Counted from the first letter of the stretch, positions 29,039-37,595 are shown. The stretch is DNA of 64,000 nucleotides from Desulfoluna sp942491485 (GCA_942491485.1 CALOAX010000017.1:434001-498000), one strand, 5' to 3'. The notes: a model not told the origin generated them from the letters alone. Numbers and translations are program-made.

Positions 29039-29094
29039 TCCGGATATTTCATGGGAAAGCAATATGGGTGCACTCAACTCGTGAAATATCCGGG
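29039..29094. mobile_element. 56-bp MITE-like element with 4-bp target duplication
   Basis: The ends are inverted: TCCGGATATTTCA at the left and TGAAATATCCGGG at the right, 12 of 13 bases complementary. It is flanked by TTAG at 29035-29038 and 29095-29098, a perfect 4-bp direct repeat. The right TTAG includes the stop codon of the HAD gene. The same ends occur at 53603-53847 and single ends at 45541 and 35771. No transposase with these ends is in the window. Confidence 0.75.
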
Positions 29095-29775
29095 TTAGAG
29101 CACATGGTGCGATATTTCAGAAAGTGTTTGGATTGAATGGACCTGACCGTAGTTCCTTGTCGTTACAGGCGAGATCAGCACAGGGTTTATCCCTGCTTCA
29201 GCTGCGCATATCATGTCTTTTTCCTCATTTCCGATGTAGTAGGCTTTTTCGGGGGCACATTTGAATTGGTTTATCAACGTCAGAATTCCACGCGGATGGG
29301 GTTTTCTTGTGCCAATATCGCATGAACTGACAATGGCATCAAAATGCGGGGCCAGAGGGCCAAGGTCGTCGATCATAAATTCACGCGGCATTCCGTAGGG
29401 AACATCAGACAACACGGCTGTATGAACATGGGCCGCTTTGAGTGTGAGAAGGGTTTCCAATGCCGTTGGTTCGATGGTCGCTTTTCGCTGGAAATAGGCA
29501 AAAAATTGACGTTCAAACGCCACTTCATCAACACCAAACAGCTTTCCTGCCCTTTGAAGGACTTCCCCTTCGTTAACCTCAATGACCCTTGGGTTCAAGC
29601 GAGTATTGAAGGCTTCTAATATGGACATCGCACGTTCCATGTCATGCGGGGTTGCACTTTTACCGCTGCCTTCAAGGGCCTGGGAAATGGCTGCAGAATA
29701 GTGCTTGCTCCAGTTTAACGCGATGCCGGAATATGAAACGAGTGTCTCGCCAAGGTCAAAGATAACCAACGTCAT
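29095..29775 (-). CDS. HAD-superfamily hydrolase
   Basis: 226 residues. Motif I is VIFDLGETL (nucleophile Asp6; the usual second Asp of DxD is replaced by Gly, a common variant in some HAD branches). The basic residue of motif III lies in GTRKPHPRGI, and motif IV is YYIGNEEKDMICAAEAG. The helical cap is between residues 15 and 95. Likely a phosphatase of small metabolites; substrate unknown. A 56-bp MITE-like element abuts its stop codon. Confidence 0.85.
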   Translation of the reverse strand: MTLVIFDLGETLVSYSGIALNWSKHYSAAISQALEGSGKSATPHDMERAMSILEAFNTRLNPRVIEVNEGEVLQRAGKLFGVDEVAFERQFFAYFQRKATIEPTALETLLTLKAAHVHTAVLSDVPYGMPREFMIDDLGPLAPHFDAIVSSCDIGTRKPHPRGILTLINQFKCAPEKAYYIGNEEKDMICAAEAGINPVLISPVTTRNYGQVHSIQTLSEISHHVL

Positions 29776-29784
29776 AAAGTCACG

Positions 29785-29906
29785 CGTGTCCCACGGTTTG
29801 AGCTGCCGGACCGAGCGGCGCAGAACGCCAGGGGCCCGAAAGCGGTGGTCTTTAATGAATGAAACAGCTTAAAATCGTACAGCTGACGCCCGGTCCGGGG
29901 CGACCG
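29785..29906 (-). repeat. Possible degenerate attC site
   Basis: An imperfect long hairpin: CCGGACCGAGCGGCGCAG pairs with CTGACGCCCGGTCCGG across a loop of about 60 bases. The left end on the minus strand (AGCAAATCGG) resembles the AACAAATCG end of the attC at 39718. The other end lacks a good G-TTRRRY core, so this is tentative. Confidence 0.3.
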
Positions 29907-29913
29907 ATTTGCT

Positions 29914-30369
29914 TTATTTTCCTATCAACCTGTCCAAGGCCTTGAGAACAGCATCTCGGTTCTTTTTTGACTTCATCCACGTTGGCAGGTTCGTTAATGT
30001 CGAGTATTTTCCCGCATCCTTGTCCCGGGACCGCAGCTGTGATGAGACATACTCTTTAAGATAAACCACATGGTCCAGATTATAGGCCCATATTGTATTG
30101 TCTTTCATGGCCTCAATATACCAGAGCCTTTCACCATTGAAGGGATCGATGGGGTCGGCGTTGAAGAAATCAATATCCCACTGAATCAGAACCGTGTTCT
30201 CTTTGTCGCATTTCGGGCAACGGGACTCTGAGCTGTTGAATGCTCGCTTTGGGGGCGTGGCGAGGGTGACTCTTGCTTCAACCCACTTATGCCCGCAATG
30301 ACCGCATGGCCTCCGACCATAGGCATTTACAGGGCCGGACCAATGAAAAGCAGAAGAGGTCTTTGCATA
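29914..30369 (-). pseudogene. Zinc-ribbon protein gene beheaded by IS630
   Basis: An open frame runs from the IS630 boundary to a stop at 29914, about 150 residues, but no start codon lies in frame near its 5' end. It encodes GRRPCGHCGHKWVEARVTLA, then ESRCPKCDKENTVLIQWDID: two CxxC knuckles, a zinc ribbon. The C-terminal half ends WMKSKKNRDAVLKALDRLIG. Before IS630 arrived, the first codons would have lain directly at the attC junction, as is normal for a cassette gene. A shorter product from an ATG at 30108 is possible but would lack the ribbon. Function unknown. Confidence 0.6.
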
Positions 30370-31485
30370 TTAACCCGGCAATTAAATACACTAATCATGC
30401 AGCATAAGCAATTTTGGGGTGCCGGAAGTATTTTTTGACTCTTCCCGCCACCTTTTGAAGCATTCTCAAATGCGATATTGCCTTGTTCTTCAATTGCGTT
30501 TTTGTTCTTGCTGGGGTCTTGCTATGAACACCCGCTTTTAAATCGCAGTTAAGATACTCATCTGGGTTCAGTTCTGGTGAATAGGAAGGGAGGTAAAACA
30601 CCTCAATTTCAGCTTCATGATCGGCCAACCACGCTTTCACGATTCGGCTGTGGTGTACCTTTAGATTATCAAGAATCAGAAAAATCTTCTGGGATGCCCC
30701 TTTTATAAGACGCTTCATGAATTGGAGCAGAGTTTGAGAATTCATTTTTCCATCGTAAATCATGAAACGGACTTTCCCCTGATTTGTTACAGTCGATATC
30801 AGGTTCACTCGTTCACATCTCGGATGCAATTTAATTGATGGTGTTTCCCCACATGGAGCGTAGCTACGTCCATGATAGCTATCATTACAAAGGCCTGTTT
30901 CGTCGCCCCAGTGTATTTCAGCTTTTTCTTTCTTGGCCCTTTTGGCAATTGATGGATACACGTTGCTTAACCAATCATCCACAGCTTTGGGGTTTTGTTT
31001 ATATGCCTTTCGAAGCGGTCTCTGCGGCGTAAAGTTCCATCGCATAAGATATTCACCAACCGTGCGGATTGGCATTTTGATTGAAAACAACTCATTAATG
31101 AGTTGCTGGACAGCTATGCGTGTCCAGAGGGCAAATGGGAGCTTTAATTGATCAGGATACTTGTCAATGAGGTGCTTTTGAATTTCGACTTCCTGAAGCG
31201 GAGTCAATGTTTTGCATGTGCCTGTGCGTCGCCCCCTTTTTTTGATCTTTAAGGCTTCGATTCCGCCCTTCTGGTAAGCCTTATACCAAGTACATATTGT
31301 CGTGGGGTGCACATTCACTATTTCAGCAATCTCATCGTATTTTTTGCCTGATTCTTTGAGCCGAACTGCTAACTCACGCAGCTCTTGCTGGGCCTCTGTG
31401 CTAAGTTTTCTTGCGTCTCGTTTAGTCATGACTGCCACTATAGCACATTAATCAATAAAGCTTGACTATTTAATTGCCGGGTTAA
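30370..31485 (-). mobile_element. IS630-family insertion sequence, complete
   Basis: 1116 bp. Terminal inverted repeats are TTAACCCGGCAATTAAATA at the left and its exact complement at the right end. It is flanked by the dinucleotide TA on both sides (30368-30369 and 31486-31487), the target duplication of the IS630/Tc1/mariner group. The right TA is the first two bases of the attC site at 31486, so the element landed precisely at a cassette junction. Confidence 0.93.
30395..31438 (-). CDS. IS630-family transposase
   Basis: 347 residues, apparently intact. An N-terminal helix-turn-helix (about 20-60, KYDEIAEIVNVHPTTICTWY) and linker RGRRTGTCK precede a DDE core: WGDETG (first Asp), IFLILDNLKVHHS (second Asp) and PSYSPELNPDEYLN (Glu). 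The gene fills the element between the terminal repeats. An intact frame and perfect ends suggest recent activity. Confidence 0.94.
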   Translation of the reverse strand: MAVMTKRDARKLSTEAQQELRELAVRLKESGKKYDEIAEIVNVHPTTICTWYKAYQKGGIEALKIKKRGRRTGTCKTLTPLQEVEIQKHLIDKYPDQLKLPFALWTRIAVQQLINELFSIKMPIRTVGEYLMRWNFTPQRPLRKAYKQNPKAVDDWLSNVYPSIAKRAKKEKAEIHWGDETGLCNDSYHGRSYAPCGETPSIKLHPRCERVNLISTVTNQGKVRFMIYDGKMNSQTLLQFMKRLIKGASQKIFLILDNLKVHHSRIVKAWLADHEAEIEVFYLPSYSPELNPDEYLNCDLKAGVHSKTPARTKTQLKNKAISHLRMLQKVAGRVKKYFRHPKIAYAA

Positions 31486-31588
31486 TAACGCCTGGCCATG
31501 CCAACCCAAAAAGCTGAGAGGGGCGTTGATTGAAGTGACGAAAGACGTGGTCAGCTTTTTAGGGCTATCCATGAGCCAATTGTTCGTT
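31486..31588 (-). repeat. Integron attC site (A1)
   Basis: Read on the minus strand it starts at ...AACAATTGGCT and ends at the core GGCGTTA. Arms CAGCTTTTT (31552-31560) and AAAAAGCTG (31508-31516) pair, and the outer arms TGGCCATGCC and TATCCATGAGCCA pair imperfectly. It is clearly homologous to the site at 36808. It is the site of the NIPSNAP cassette, and IS630 cuts its core end. Confidence 0.85.
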
Positions 31589-31595
31589 GCTGAAT

Positions 31596-31901
31596 CTATT
31601 GAAAAATCGGTTTCATAAAGCTTCTTTCATAACTGACAATGCACCGGGTTTTTTCTGCATGGTCAAATGCGACAGTGCAATCTGGGTCCTTTTCCATCTT
31701 TGATCTGTACTCTTCATATGCGGTAAGCGTGGGGAAGCTGAAAAGTGCAACTGCAATGTTATTTGCACCTTCATGGGGTAGGAAGTACCCGTGATGCGTA
31801 CCCCCGAATTTATTGACCAACGGAATCCACATCTTTGCATACGTTTCAAAGTCATCAATTTTGTATGGGTCAATCACGTATTTAAGATAGCAAGTAACCA
31901 T
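31596..31901 (-). CDS. NIPSNAP-family protein (gene cassette)
   Basis: 101 residues, a complete ferredoxin-like dimeric alpha-beta fold: MVTCYLKYVIDPYKIDDFE, then MWIPLVNKFGGTHHGYFLPH and FSFPTLTAYEEYRSKMEKDP, which is the NIPSNAP pattern. It is followed eight bases downstream by an attC site, so it is a cassette gene. Biochemical role unknown. Confidence 0.85.
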   Translation of the reverse strand: MVTCYLKYVIDPYKIDDFETYAKMWIPLVNKFGGTHHGYFLPHEGANNIAVALFSFPTLTAYEEYRSKMEKDPDCTVAFDHAEKTRCIVSYERSFMKPIFQ

Positions 31902-32009
31902 TATTGTGCCTTATTTATGAGTGGAAAAGCTGATGCTTGAGCTGAGGGGCCTCGCTATACCTCATGAAAAAAGGCGGCTCCAATGCTCGCGGTTTCGTCC
32001 AGTGATTGG

Positions 32010-32435
32010 TTATAAGCTCAACGTCATTATTATGGGAAAACAATCTATTCCATATTGTGGGCAGCCATCACACCGAAACGTTTTTGGGGCATTTTTTGGA
32101 TCATCGATTTCTACAAATCCGAATTTTGACCAATAGTCCGGAACCTTGGCTTGAATCATTATCCTCTCAGCCCCAAGATTTCGAATTTCTTTTGAAATCA
32201 TCTGAAATAACGAGGTGCCGATTCCTGACATTTTAAACTCATCATCTACAGCAACTGAAAACGTATATTCTTCATCTTGAAGTATGATTTCTGCGCCACC
32301 TACTAACTGGTCTCCCTTTTCAACCACAAATCCTTTTAAAATGGTAACGCCACTTTTGTGGTTCTCCAATCCCTGCGCCTCAAAGAGTTGTTCGATTTCA
32401 GGGTACTCCGTTGGATCAGCATTTCTAATGTTCAT
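32010..32435 (-). CDS. GNAT-family N-acetyltransferase (probable cassette gene)
   Basis: 141 residues from the ATG at 32435, with GAGGAG upstream. MNIRNADPTEYPEIEQLFEA is the usual GNAT start; SVAVDDEFKMSGIGTSLFQM carries the acetyl-CoA loop (x-x-S-G-I-G), and VPDYWSKFGFVEID is the C-terminal motif. It is on the cassette strand between other cassette genes. The gap below it (31902-32009) should hold its attC, but I could not resolve a convincing hairpin. Confidence 0.8.
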   Translation of the reverse strand: MNIRNADPTEYPEIEQLFEAQGLENHKSGVTILKGFVVEKGDQLVGGAEIILQDEEYTFSVAVDDEFKMSGIGTSLFQMISKEIRNLGAERIMIQAKVPDYWSKFGFVEIDDPKNAPKTFRCDGCPQYGIDCFPIIMTLSL

Positions 32436-32514
32436 CAACTTACTCGCTCCTCATTATACTACATATCTGGTTGCCTGCTTCGGTTACACAGTAGTTCTTT
32501 TTAAGAGGTTTATA

Positions 32515-32580
32515 ATGTAAAGTTTTGGGGCCGCCGAGAGAGGCAAGGGAACTGCCGCGGTTCTTAGATAATGACCTATT
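32515..32580 (-). repeat. attC-like site, weak
   Basis: On the plus strand TAATGTAAAG resembles TAACGTAAAG, the core end of the attC at 39718, and GGGGCCGCC partly pairs with the CCGCGGTTC segment 25 bases on. It separates two GNAT genes where a cassette junction is expected. Core bases are imperfect. Confidence 0.35.
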
Positions 32581-32586
32581 ATAAAT

Positions 32587-33045
32587 TTAGAATCTTAGTC
32601 GTCGCATGATGACAGTTGGTATTCCTGCTGGATTTAAACCACCATCCTCATGATCATTAAAACCAAACTTTGTATATAGTTTTCTGGCGGGTAGCCCCTC
32701 GGACACAGTATCGTTGAATGTTTGAACATATGCCGTTTTATCTATATCTAATTGTTCCATTGCAAAGCTTAATAATTTTTTTCCATTTCCCTTGGCTCTA
32801 TATCTGTTTGAAACTGCCAACCAAACAATTTCATTACTCTCTTTAGAAATAACAACTCCCCCCATTAAATGCTGAGGATTAGCCCCCTCGCTACGAATGC
32901 AAAATGCAACTCCATCGGAGATGGCCTGCTTTAAAGCGCCTTGGAAAGATCTATCATCAGCCATTGGGCCAAACAGATGTTCAACTTCTCGAGCAAGGGA
33001 AATCCAAGAATCAAAATCAGATGCTACAGAAAACTCTACATTCAT
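32587..33045 (-). CDS. GNAT-family N-acetyltransferase (gene cassette)
   Basis: 152 residues from the ATG at 33045. Acetyl-CoA loop in WLAVSNRYRAKGNGKKLLSF (x-x-x-G-N-G); the C-terminal motif is LYTKFGFNDHEDGG. Its start lies 21 bases after the attC core at 33067, the usual spacing for a cassette gene. Substrate unknown. Confidence 0.85.
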   Translation of the reverse strand: MNVEFSVASDFDSWISLAREVEHLFGPMADDRSFQGALKQAISDGVAFCIRSEGANPQHLMGGVVISKESNEIVWLAVSNRYRAKGNGKKLLSFAMEQLDIDKTAYVQTFNDTVSEGLPARKLYTKFGFNDHEDGGLNPAGIPTVIMRRLRF

Positions 33046-33066
33046 CAATCATAATTCCTTTATTTT

Positions 33067-33114
33067 TAACGCTTAAATCAGTGGTGCGGTTGAATGTGAC
33101 CGCTGGCTTTGAAT
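33067..33114 (-). repeat. Integron attC site (A2), short, invaded by an intron end
   Basis: AAATCAGTGGT (33075-33085) pairs with ACCGCTGGCTTT (33099-33110), and the minus-strand core is AAGCGTTAAAA. The far end stops where GTGTACGCGCGGCATGG, the first bases of a group IIC intron, begins at 33115. So the last bases of this site are replaced by, or lie beyond, an intron fragment. Confidence 0.6.
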
Positions 33115-33260
33115 GTGTACGCGCGGCATGGGTGTTATCTTATGAGGTGATTCGTAAGTTTTATCAGGAAGTCCTCTGTACGTGAATCCTGCTGAGCTTA
33201 CGACGGTTTAGCATAAGTACTATCCTAAGACAAGGACGACACCGTGAGGTTCCGTCAAGA
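33115..33260 (+). mobile_element. 5' fragment of a group IIC-attC intron
   Basis: GTGTACGCGCGGCATGGGTG followed by a diverged but colinear copy of the intron start at 35414 (CTTATGAGGTG, AATCCTGCTGAGCTTAC). Only domain I sequence remains before repeat R2 takes over. No reverse transcriptase is left here. Confidence 0.55.
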
Positions 33261-33495
33261 GGAAAATAGCGTTCATGGCAACATTTGGAGTCGTCGTAAC
33301 AGAAGGCCTATAAACCACGAAGATCACGAAGGACACGAAGAAAAAAAAGTGATAGCTCACTTTTGCGGCGAAGCCGCCTTCGTGCACTTCGTGGTCGAAA
33401 TCAGTTCTGCCACTTGGTTTGACGCTACCGTCAACCTGAAGACTGTGGGCAGAGACGACCTTTGTTTCTTTCACCCTGTCAGGGGTAAGATATTT
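33260..33495 (+). repeat. Dispersed repeat R2, copy 2
   Basis: TTCATGGCAACATTTGGAGTC, then AACCACGAAGATCACGAAGG and its inverted CTTCGTGCACTTCGTGGT, ending in a TTTCTTTCACCCTGTCAG block. It lies directly after the intron fragment, as copy 3 does after the intron remnant at 35414. Confidence 0.8.
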
Positions 33496-33574
33496 CAAAA
33501 ACACAACATGTCATTCACGGTTCCCTGGTCACCTGCCGGTGTGGGGCAGGAAGTTATGAGGACACCTTACCAAA

Positions 33575-35308
33575 TCAGGCGCCGAACCGGGATATAAACG
33601 CATCACGTTGTTCGGTGCTCCCGACCATAAAGAGTTCGCTGCTCGGCTCGAGCAAGGCATCTGCGGGAGGATTTGTGATGATATTGTGGTCTTTCTGGAT
33701 CGCGATCACGGTCAGTCCAATGTCGGAGCCGATGCGGGTTTCACCCAGGTTTTTGCCCTCCAGGGACTTCGGGACTTTGACGACAAACAGATCAATGCCT
33801 TCGCCTATGACCATCAGTTCCCGTTTCTGCAAATAAGAAATGATCGATTCCGCTCCGATGGATGCGTAGCTCAGGACGAAATCGGCACCGGCACGATTGA
33901 TGGCCTCCAAATTCCGTTCATGGGTAATACGGCTGACAATTCGTAGGGCGGGATTCAGTCGCCGACAGTATACGGTCAGGTAGATGTTCATGGCATCGTC
34001 GTTGGTCGTAATGATAACCGAAGGGGCCTCTGCCAAGCCTGCACGCATAAGAACATCACGGTCTGCCGCATCCCCGATGAAAACCTCACTGGCAATGGCT
34101 GAAGTTCGTTCCCTGAGCGCATCATTGCGTTCTACCACATGGAAGGCGATTTCCTTTTTCTTCAGGGAGCGCGCAACCGCATAACCAACATTGCCGCAAC
34201 CGATGATAAGCACCGGATTGTAATTGACATTGTATATCACCAGAAAAGATTCGATTTCGCTGATCTGGTCGGCTGTACCCACAATTACCGGTACACTCGA
34301 TTCAGACAAAACTGTATCCGGTTTGGCTGGAAACAGGCGCCCGCGCTCCCAGATCCCAACCACACTTACACCGGTTAATTGTCGAAGATTCGTCTCCCGA
34401 ATCTTTTGCCCCGCCAGGGGGGTATTCTGTACCGGAAACTCGGCAATAAGCAGGTCCTTGAAGGTGCCGATAATATGTACACTGGCGTGCTGCGCCGTAA
34501 CGCGGTACGCCAGGTGTTCGCCCAGCTTTTGTTTCAGCGACAGCACATGCGTCGCTCCGGCCAGTTCCAGGAGATCCACGGAATCCACATTTTCAGCAAT
34601 GGCGACAATCGGAACGCTCGCCGTTAGTTCCCGCACTGTAAGCGTGATGTTTGTATTGGCAGTATCTTCCGCATTGGCAAGCACCATCCGTGCCCCAGAC
34701 ACGCAAGCCGCTTTATAGGTCTTGCTGTTGTCAATCTCCCCGGTAATAACCGGGACCCCGTCTTCGTAAAGGTTTGCCGCCTCCGTGGCATCCGGTTCGA
34801 GAATGAAAAACGGGATATTAAGAGCCGCTAGTTTTTTGACAAAACCCCGCACCACGGTATCGTAACGGCAGATGATCACATGGTCGACGGTATCCCTGGG
34901 CACCTCACGGGGAGCCCGATAGCGGATCTGGGTCTCCAGCCAGGGGGCGTAAAAGTACCGGATAAAGGCAAATGGAAGCACAATCATAAGGAGAACGATC
35001 CCTGACATGAGCACCACGATGCTAAAGAGTCGTCCAATGTTGCTGTGAAAGGTTATGTCGCCGAAACCCAAAGTGCTCATTACGGTGAGCGCCCAGTAAA
35101 TACCCGTAATAAATGAGTGCTCCTCTTTTTCAATCGCGATCATGATCCAGCAGAAAAGAACAGCGTAAATCAGGACCACCGAGATGAGAAAGATCAGAAA
35201 TTTTAGCAGGGCCTTTAAATTTCTGCGGGTCTGCTGCTGGCTGAGAAGGTCGGTTAGCTGAGTACTTAAAAATTTCATAAGATTGCCATTTTGTCTTTTG
35301 GAGACCAT
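33575..35308 (-). CDS. Potassium channel with two RCK/TrkA-N domains (gene cassette)
   Basis: 577 residues. Two membrane helices (about 28-55 and 85-110) flank the pore with selectivity filter TLGFGDITF. Two cytoplasmic RCK domains follow: DHVIICRYDTVVRGFVKKLA (about 145), where the Rossmann glycines are lost, and VLIIGCGNVGYAVARSLKKK (about 365), with an intact GxGxxG. A TrkA-C domain ends the protein (about 495-577). It is an inner-membrane K+ channel gated by ligand binding to the RCK ring. An attC core lies 27 bp upstream of its start, so it behaves as a cassette gene, at 1.7 kb a large one. No strong ribosome site is seen; an ATG at 35278 is an alternative start. Confidence 0.9.
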   Translation of the reverse strand: MVSKRQNGNLMKFLSTQLTDLLSQQQTRRNLKALLKFLIFLISVVLIYAVLFCWIMIAIEKEEHSFITGIYWALTVMSTLGFGDITFHSNIGRLFSIVVLMSGIVLLMIVLPFAFIRYFYAPWLETQIRYRAPREVPRDTVDHVIICRYDTVVRGFVKKLAALNIPFFILEPDATEAANLYEDGVPVITGEIDNSKTYKAACVSGARMVLANAEDTANTNITLTVRELTASVPIVAIAENVDSVDLLELAGATHVLSLKQKLGEHLAYRVTAQHASVHIIGTFKDLLIAEFPVQNTPLAGQKIRETNLRQLTGVSVVGIWERGRLFPAKPDTVLSESSVPVIVGTADQISEIESFLVIYNVNYNPVLIIGCGNVGYAVARSLKKKEIAFHVVERNDALRERTSAIASEVFIGDAADRDVLMRAGLAEAPSVIITTNDDAMNIYLTVYCRRLNPALRIVSRITHERNLEAINRAGADFVLSYASIGAESIISYLQKRELMVIGEGIDLFVVKVPKSLEGKNLGETRIGSDIGLTVIAIQKDHNIITNPPADALLEPSSELFMVGSTEQRDAFISRFGA

Positions 35309-35334
35309 TTTGGGTCGTGCCTTACCACCTTATG

Positions 35335-35413
35335 CCCATAACGCCCAGCATAACCGGCTGGTAAACGCTGTGGAGCGAAGCGGAGCAACTTTTACCACCG
35401 AGTTTATGCTGTT
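35335..35413 (-). repeat. Integron attC site (A3), split by an intron remnant
   Basis: CAGCATAA (35346-35353) pairs with TTATGCTG (35404-35411), and the flanking CGGCTGGTAA pairs with TTACCACCG. The minus-strand core is TGGGCGTTATGG. The site ends GTT at 35411-35413, where the intron remnant begins; its last bases resume at 36337. Confidence 0.85.
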
Positions 35414-35559
35414 GTGTACGCCCGGCATGGGCGTGATCTTATGAGGTGACCCGGATGTTTTGTCGGGAAGTCGTCTGTGTGTGAATCCTGCTGAGCTTAC
35501 AACGGTTTAGCATAAGTACTATCCTAAGACAAGGACGACACCGTGAGGTTCCGTAAGGA

Positions 35560-35742
35560 GGAGATTTGGCGTTCATGGCAATATTTGGAGTCGTCGTAAC
35601 AGAAGGCCTATAAACCACGAAGATCACGAAGAAAACAATAGTGATAGCTCACTTTTGCGGCGAAGCCGCCTTCGTGCACTTCGTGGTAGAAATCAGTTCT
35701 GTCATTTGGTTTGACGCTACCGCAACCTGGAGACTGTGGGCA
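35560..35742 (+). repeat. Dispersed repeat R2, copy 3
   Basis: Same block as copies 1, 2 and 4: GGAGTCGTCGTAACAGAAGG, the AACCACGAAGATCACGAAG arm and the CTTCGTGCACTTCGTGGT arm. It lies inside the intron remnant. Confidence 0.8.
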
Positions 35743-35804
35743 GGTGGATGCACTCAACTCGTGAAATATCCTGACTATGGGGTGGATCTTTATTCGCGGG
35801 AAAA

Positions 35805-36234
35805 TAAGGTGGACCGAAAAAGCCTTTGCCAAATTCAAGGGAGAACTGAAACGTCTGACAGGCCGAAGTTGGTTTGTCCCAATGGACTACAGGATGAAGA
35901 AACTCGGGGAATACATCCGAGGCTGGGCCAACGACTACGGGATCTCGGAGTACTACCCATCGATCCCTGGGCTCGATCAGTGGCGATGAGGCGCATCAGA
36001 CTGTGCCACGGGAAGCAGTGGCCAAGGTGTCGCACCCGTGTTCGGAATCTTATCAGGCTGGGATGTCCGTTGGACGACGCGATAGCGGTTGGAATGAGCC
36101 GAAAAGGACCGTGGCATCTGGCGAAAACATTTGCCACACAACGTGCTATGAGCAACAAATGGCTTGAAAGGCAGGGGCTGTTATCTATTGAAGAGACGTG
36201 GGGGAAGATCCATTACCCGGCTACGGCCCGGTAG
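35805..36234 (+). pseudogene. Group II intron reverse transcriptase/maturase, C-terminal fragment with frameshift
   Basis: The first frame reads KIRWTEKAFAKFKGELKRL and YRMKKLGEYIRGWANDYG, the end of the RT thumb and maturase domain. It stops at DQWR near 35989, and the adjacent frame continues RRIRLCHGKQWPRCRTRVRN to a stop at 36234 (SIEETWGKIHYPATAR), the usual end of IIC-type proteins. The catalytic YADD part is absent, so it cannot be active. Confidence 0.75.
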
Positions 36235-36358
36235 CCTTAGTGAACCGCCCGGTGCGCGACCGAAGGAAGTGCCTGTGGTAGACCCGCATGCCGGGTGGTG
36301 TGGGGGCTGGGGGAGAGAAACCCCCGGCTACCCGATTAACAATTAAGTTGCTGAAATA

Positions 36359-36781
36359 TTACCCATCATGTTCTCCAAAATCTATTTGATGCCCTATTAT
36401 TTTTTTAGACATCAAATCTGAGAATATCGAATTTTCTTTTATCTGTTGTAATAAATCTCCAAGATTATTTACAGAATCAGCATGAACAAAAAAACTATCA
36501 TAGGATGCCACTTTGAATTTTGTAGGCACAGAAATTGACGTTTGTTCAAATGATTCAAAACCCCATGATCCAGTATGAATGAGAGAAATTTCTATATGGG
36601 TTTCATCGATTTCACAGACGTCTGAACCGCAATAGCCAATCTCGATTGAGCTGGAATAGTAGCGGTTTTTTTGAGAGCAATGCTTATGCATATTCTTGTA
36701 CCCAATGATAAACCAATTCAGTAAATCCTTTAATAGTGCTCCATCGTTTGGAATTTTATCAAAATATTTGTGTGATACCAT
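36359..36781 (-). CDS. Hypothetical protein (gene cassette)
   Basis: 140 residues with no family I recognise and no membrane segment or signal peptide. It contains YYSSSIEIGYCGSDVCEIDE, a beta-rich middle (HIEISLIHTGSWGFESFEQT) and a helical C-terminus. Its start lies 27 bases after the attC core at 36808, and an attC split by an intron remnant follows it, so the context defines it as a cassette gene. Confidence 0.65.
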   Translation of the reverse strand: MVSHKYFDKIPNDGALLKDLLNWFIIGYKNMHKHCSQKNRYYSSSIEIGYCGSDVCEIDETHIEISLIHTGSWGFESFEQTSISVPTKFKVASYDSFFVHADSVNNLGDLLQQIKENSIFSDLMSKKIIGHQIDFGEHDG

Positions 36782-36807
36782 GTTAATTGATGATTCCTAT
36801 AGCTGAT

Positions 36808-36908
36808 GCTAACGCATGGCTATGCCGACCCAAAAAGCTGATAGGGAGGGCGGTTGAAGTTATGAAAGACATGGCCAGCTTTTTGAGGTCGGCCATAAGC
36901 CAATTGTT
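36808..36908 (-). repeat. Integron attC site (A4), split by intron 1
   Basis: The minus-strand core is GCGTTAGC. Arms AAAAAGCTG (36832-36840) and CAGCTTTTT (36876-36884) pair, as do TGGCTATGCCGACC and GGTCGGCCATAAGCCA. The other end, plus-strand CAATTGTT, is cut at 36908 by the intron; joined to AGCTGAG at 39094 it restores GTTAGCT, a proper attC end. Confidence 0.92.
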
Positions 36909-37595
36909 GTGTGCCGGGCACGGCACACGTCCTTAGAAGTGATCCAAATGGTAGTATTATTGTGAGCATTTGGCAAGTCTTAGACCCAGCCAGGTATAGG
37001 CGGGTCGGAGCGAAGCGCAGACACGAGCCGAAGGCGAGAGTGAACGAAGTGAGCGGTCACGGTGTAGCGGTAGAACAACGAGGTATCGGTGACGGTGCTT
37101 CGGAAGGCAGTCGTCCTGCTGCGGCAGGGTACCGCGAAGGTACGGGGTGACGTACAGAAACCGAGTTGAGGCGTGCATGAGTGGGACGAGCCTGCAACAC
37201 AAGGAAACGTCATTTGGACAATAAGCTCTGCCCGTATGCTCGGCGCTCACGTACCGAAAGACGTGTGTTTATACCCCTCAAGGGGGTACTGAAAATAGCC
37301 CCGGGAGGCCTCCCATGTGCCCCGGAAAGTCGCGTGCGACGGAAATTGGCTGGGGGCGGGGCAACCCGCTCTGACCGCATGGGAGAGACGAGCGGAGCGA
37401 GACGACTGCCGCAGGCAGCCCGGAGGGTGGGCGCAGCCCATCAACTCAGCCGAGGGCATGGTAGCCGGAGGAAACGAGCCGGGCCTCCCCTAAGGGGAGA
37501 AGTATACCCGGAGGACTCACCCTGGTGAAGGCCTGAACGGTGCCCGGCCCGAATGGGACGGGTAAATGAAAATGACAAGTAGGAGGTGTGTACTT

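Larger units (their letters stand above)
35414..36336 (+). mobile_element. Group IIC-attC intron remnant, internally rearranged
   Basis: It starts GTGTACGCCCGGCATGGGCG, a group IIC 5' end, directly after GTT of an attC. It ends with a domain V/VI-like GACCCGCATGCCGGGTGGTG and a G/C-rich hairpin closing in CTACCCGAT at 36336. Between them most of the intron is gone: repeat R2 (35560-35742) and a single MITE end (35745-35771) are followed by the 3' third of the RT gene. It is on the strand opposite the cassette genes, as expected. Confidence 0.75.

Noticed and set aside
31902..32009. Gap between the NIPSNAP and GNAT genes searched for an attC
   Set aside because: Only short local hairpins were found; no pairing arms with a proper core could be built by eye.
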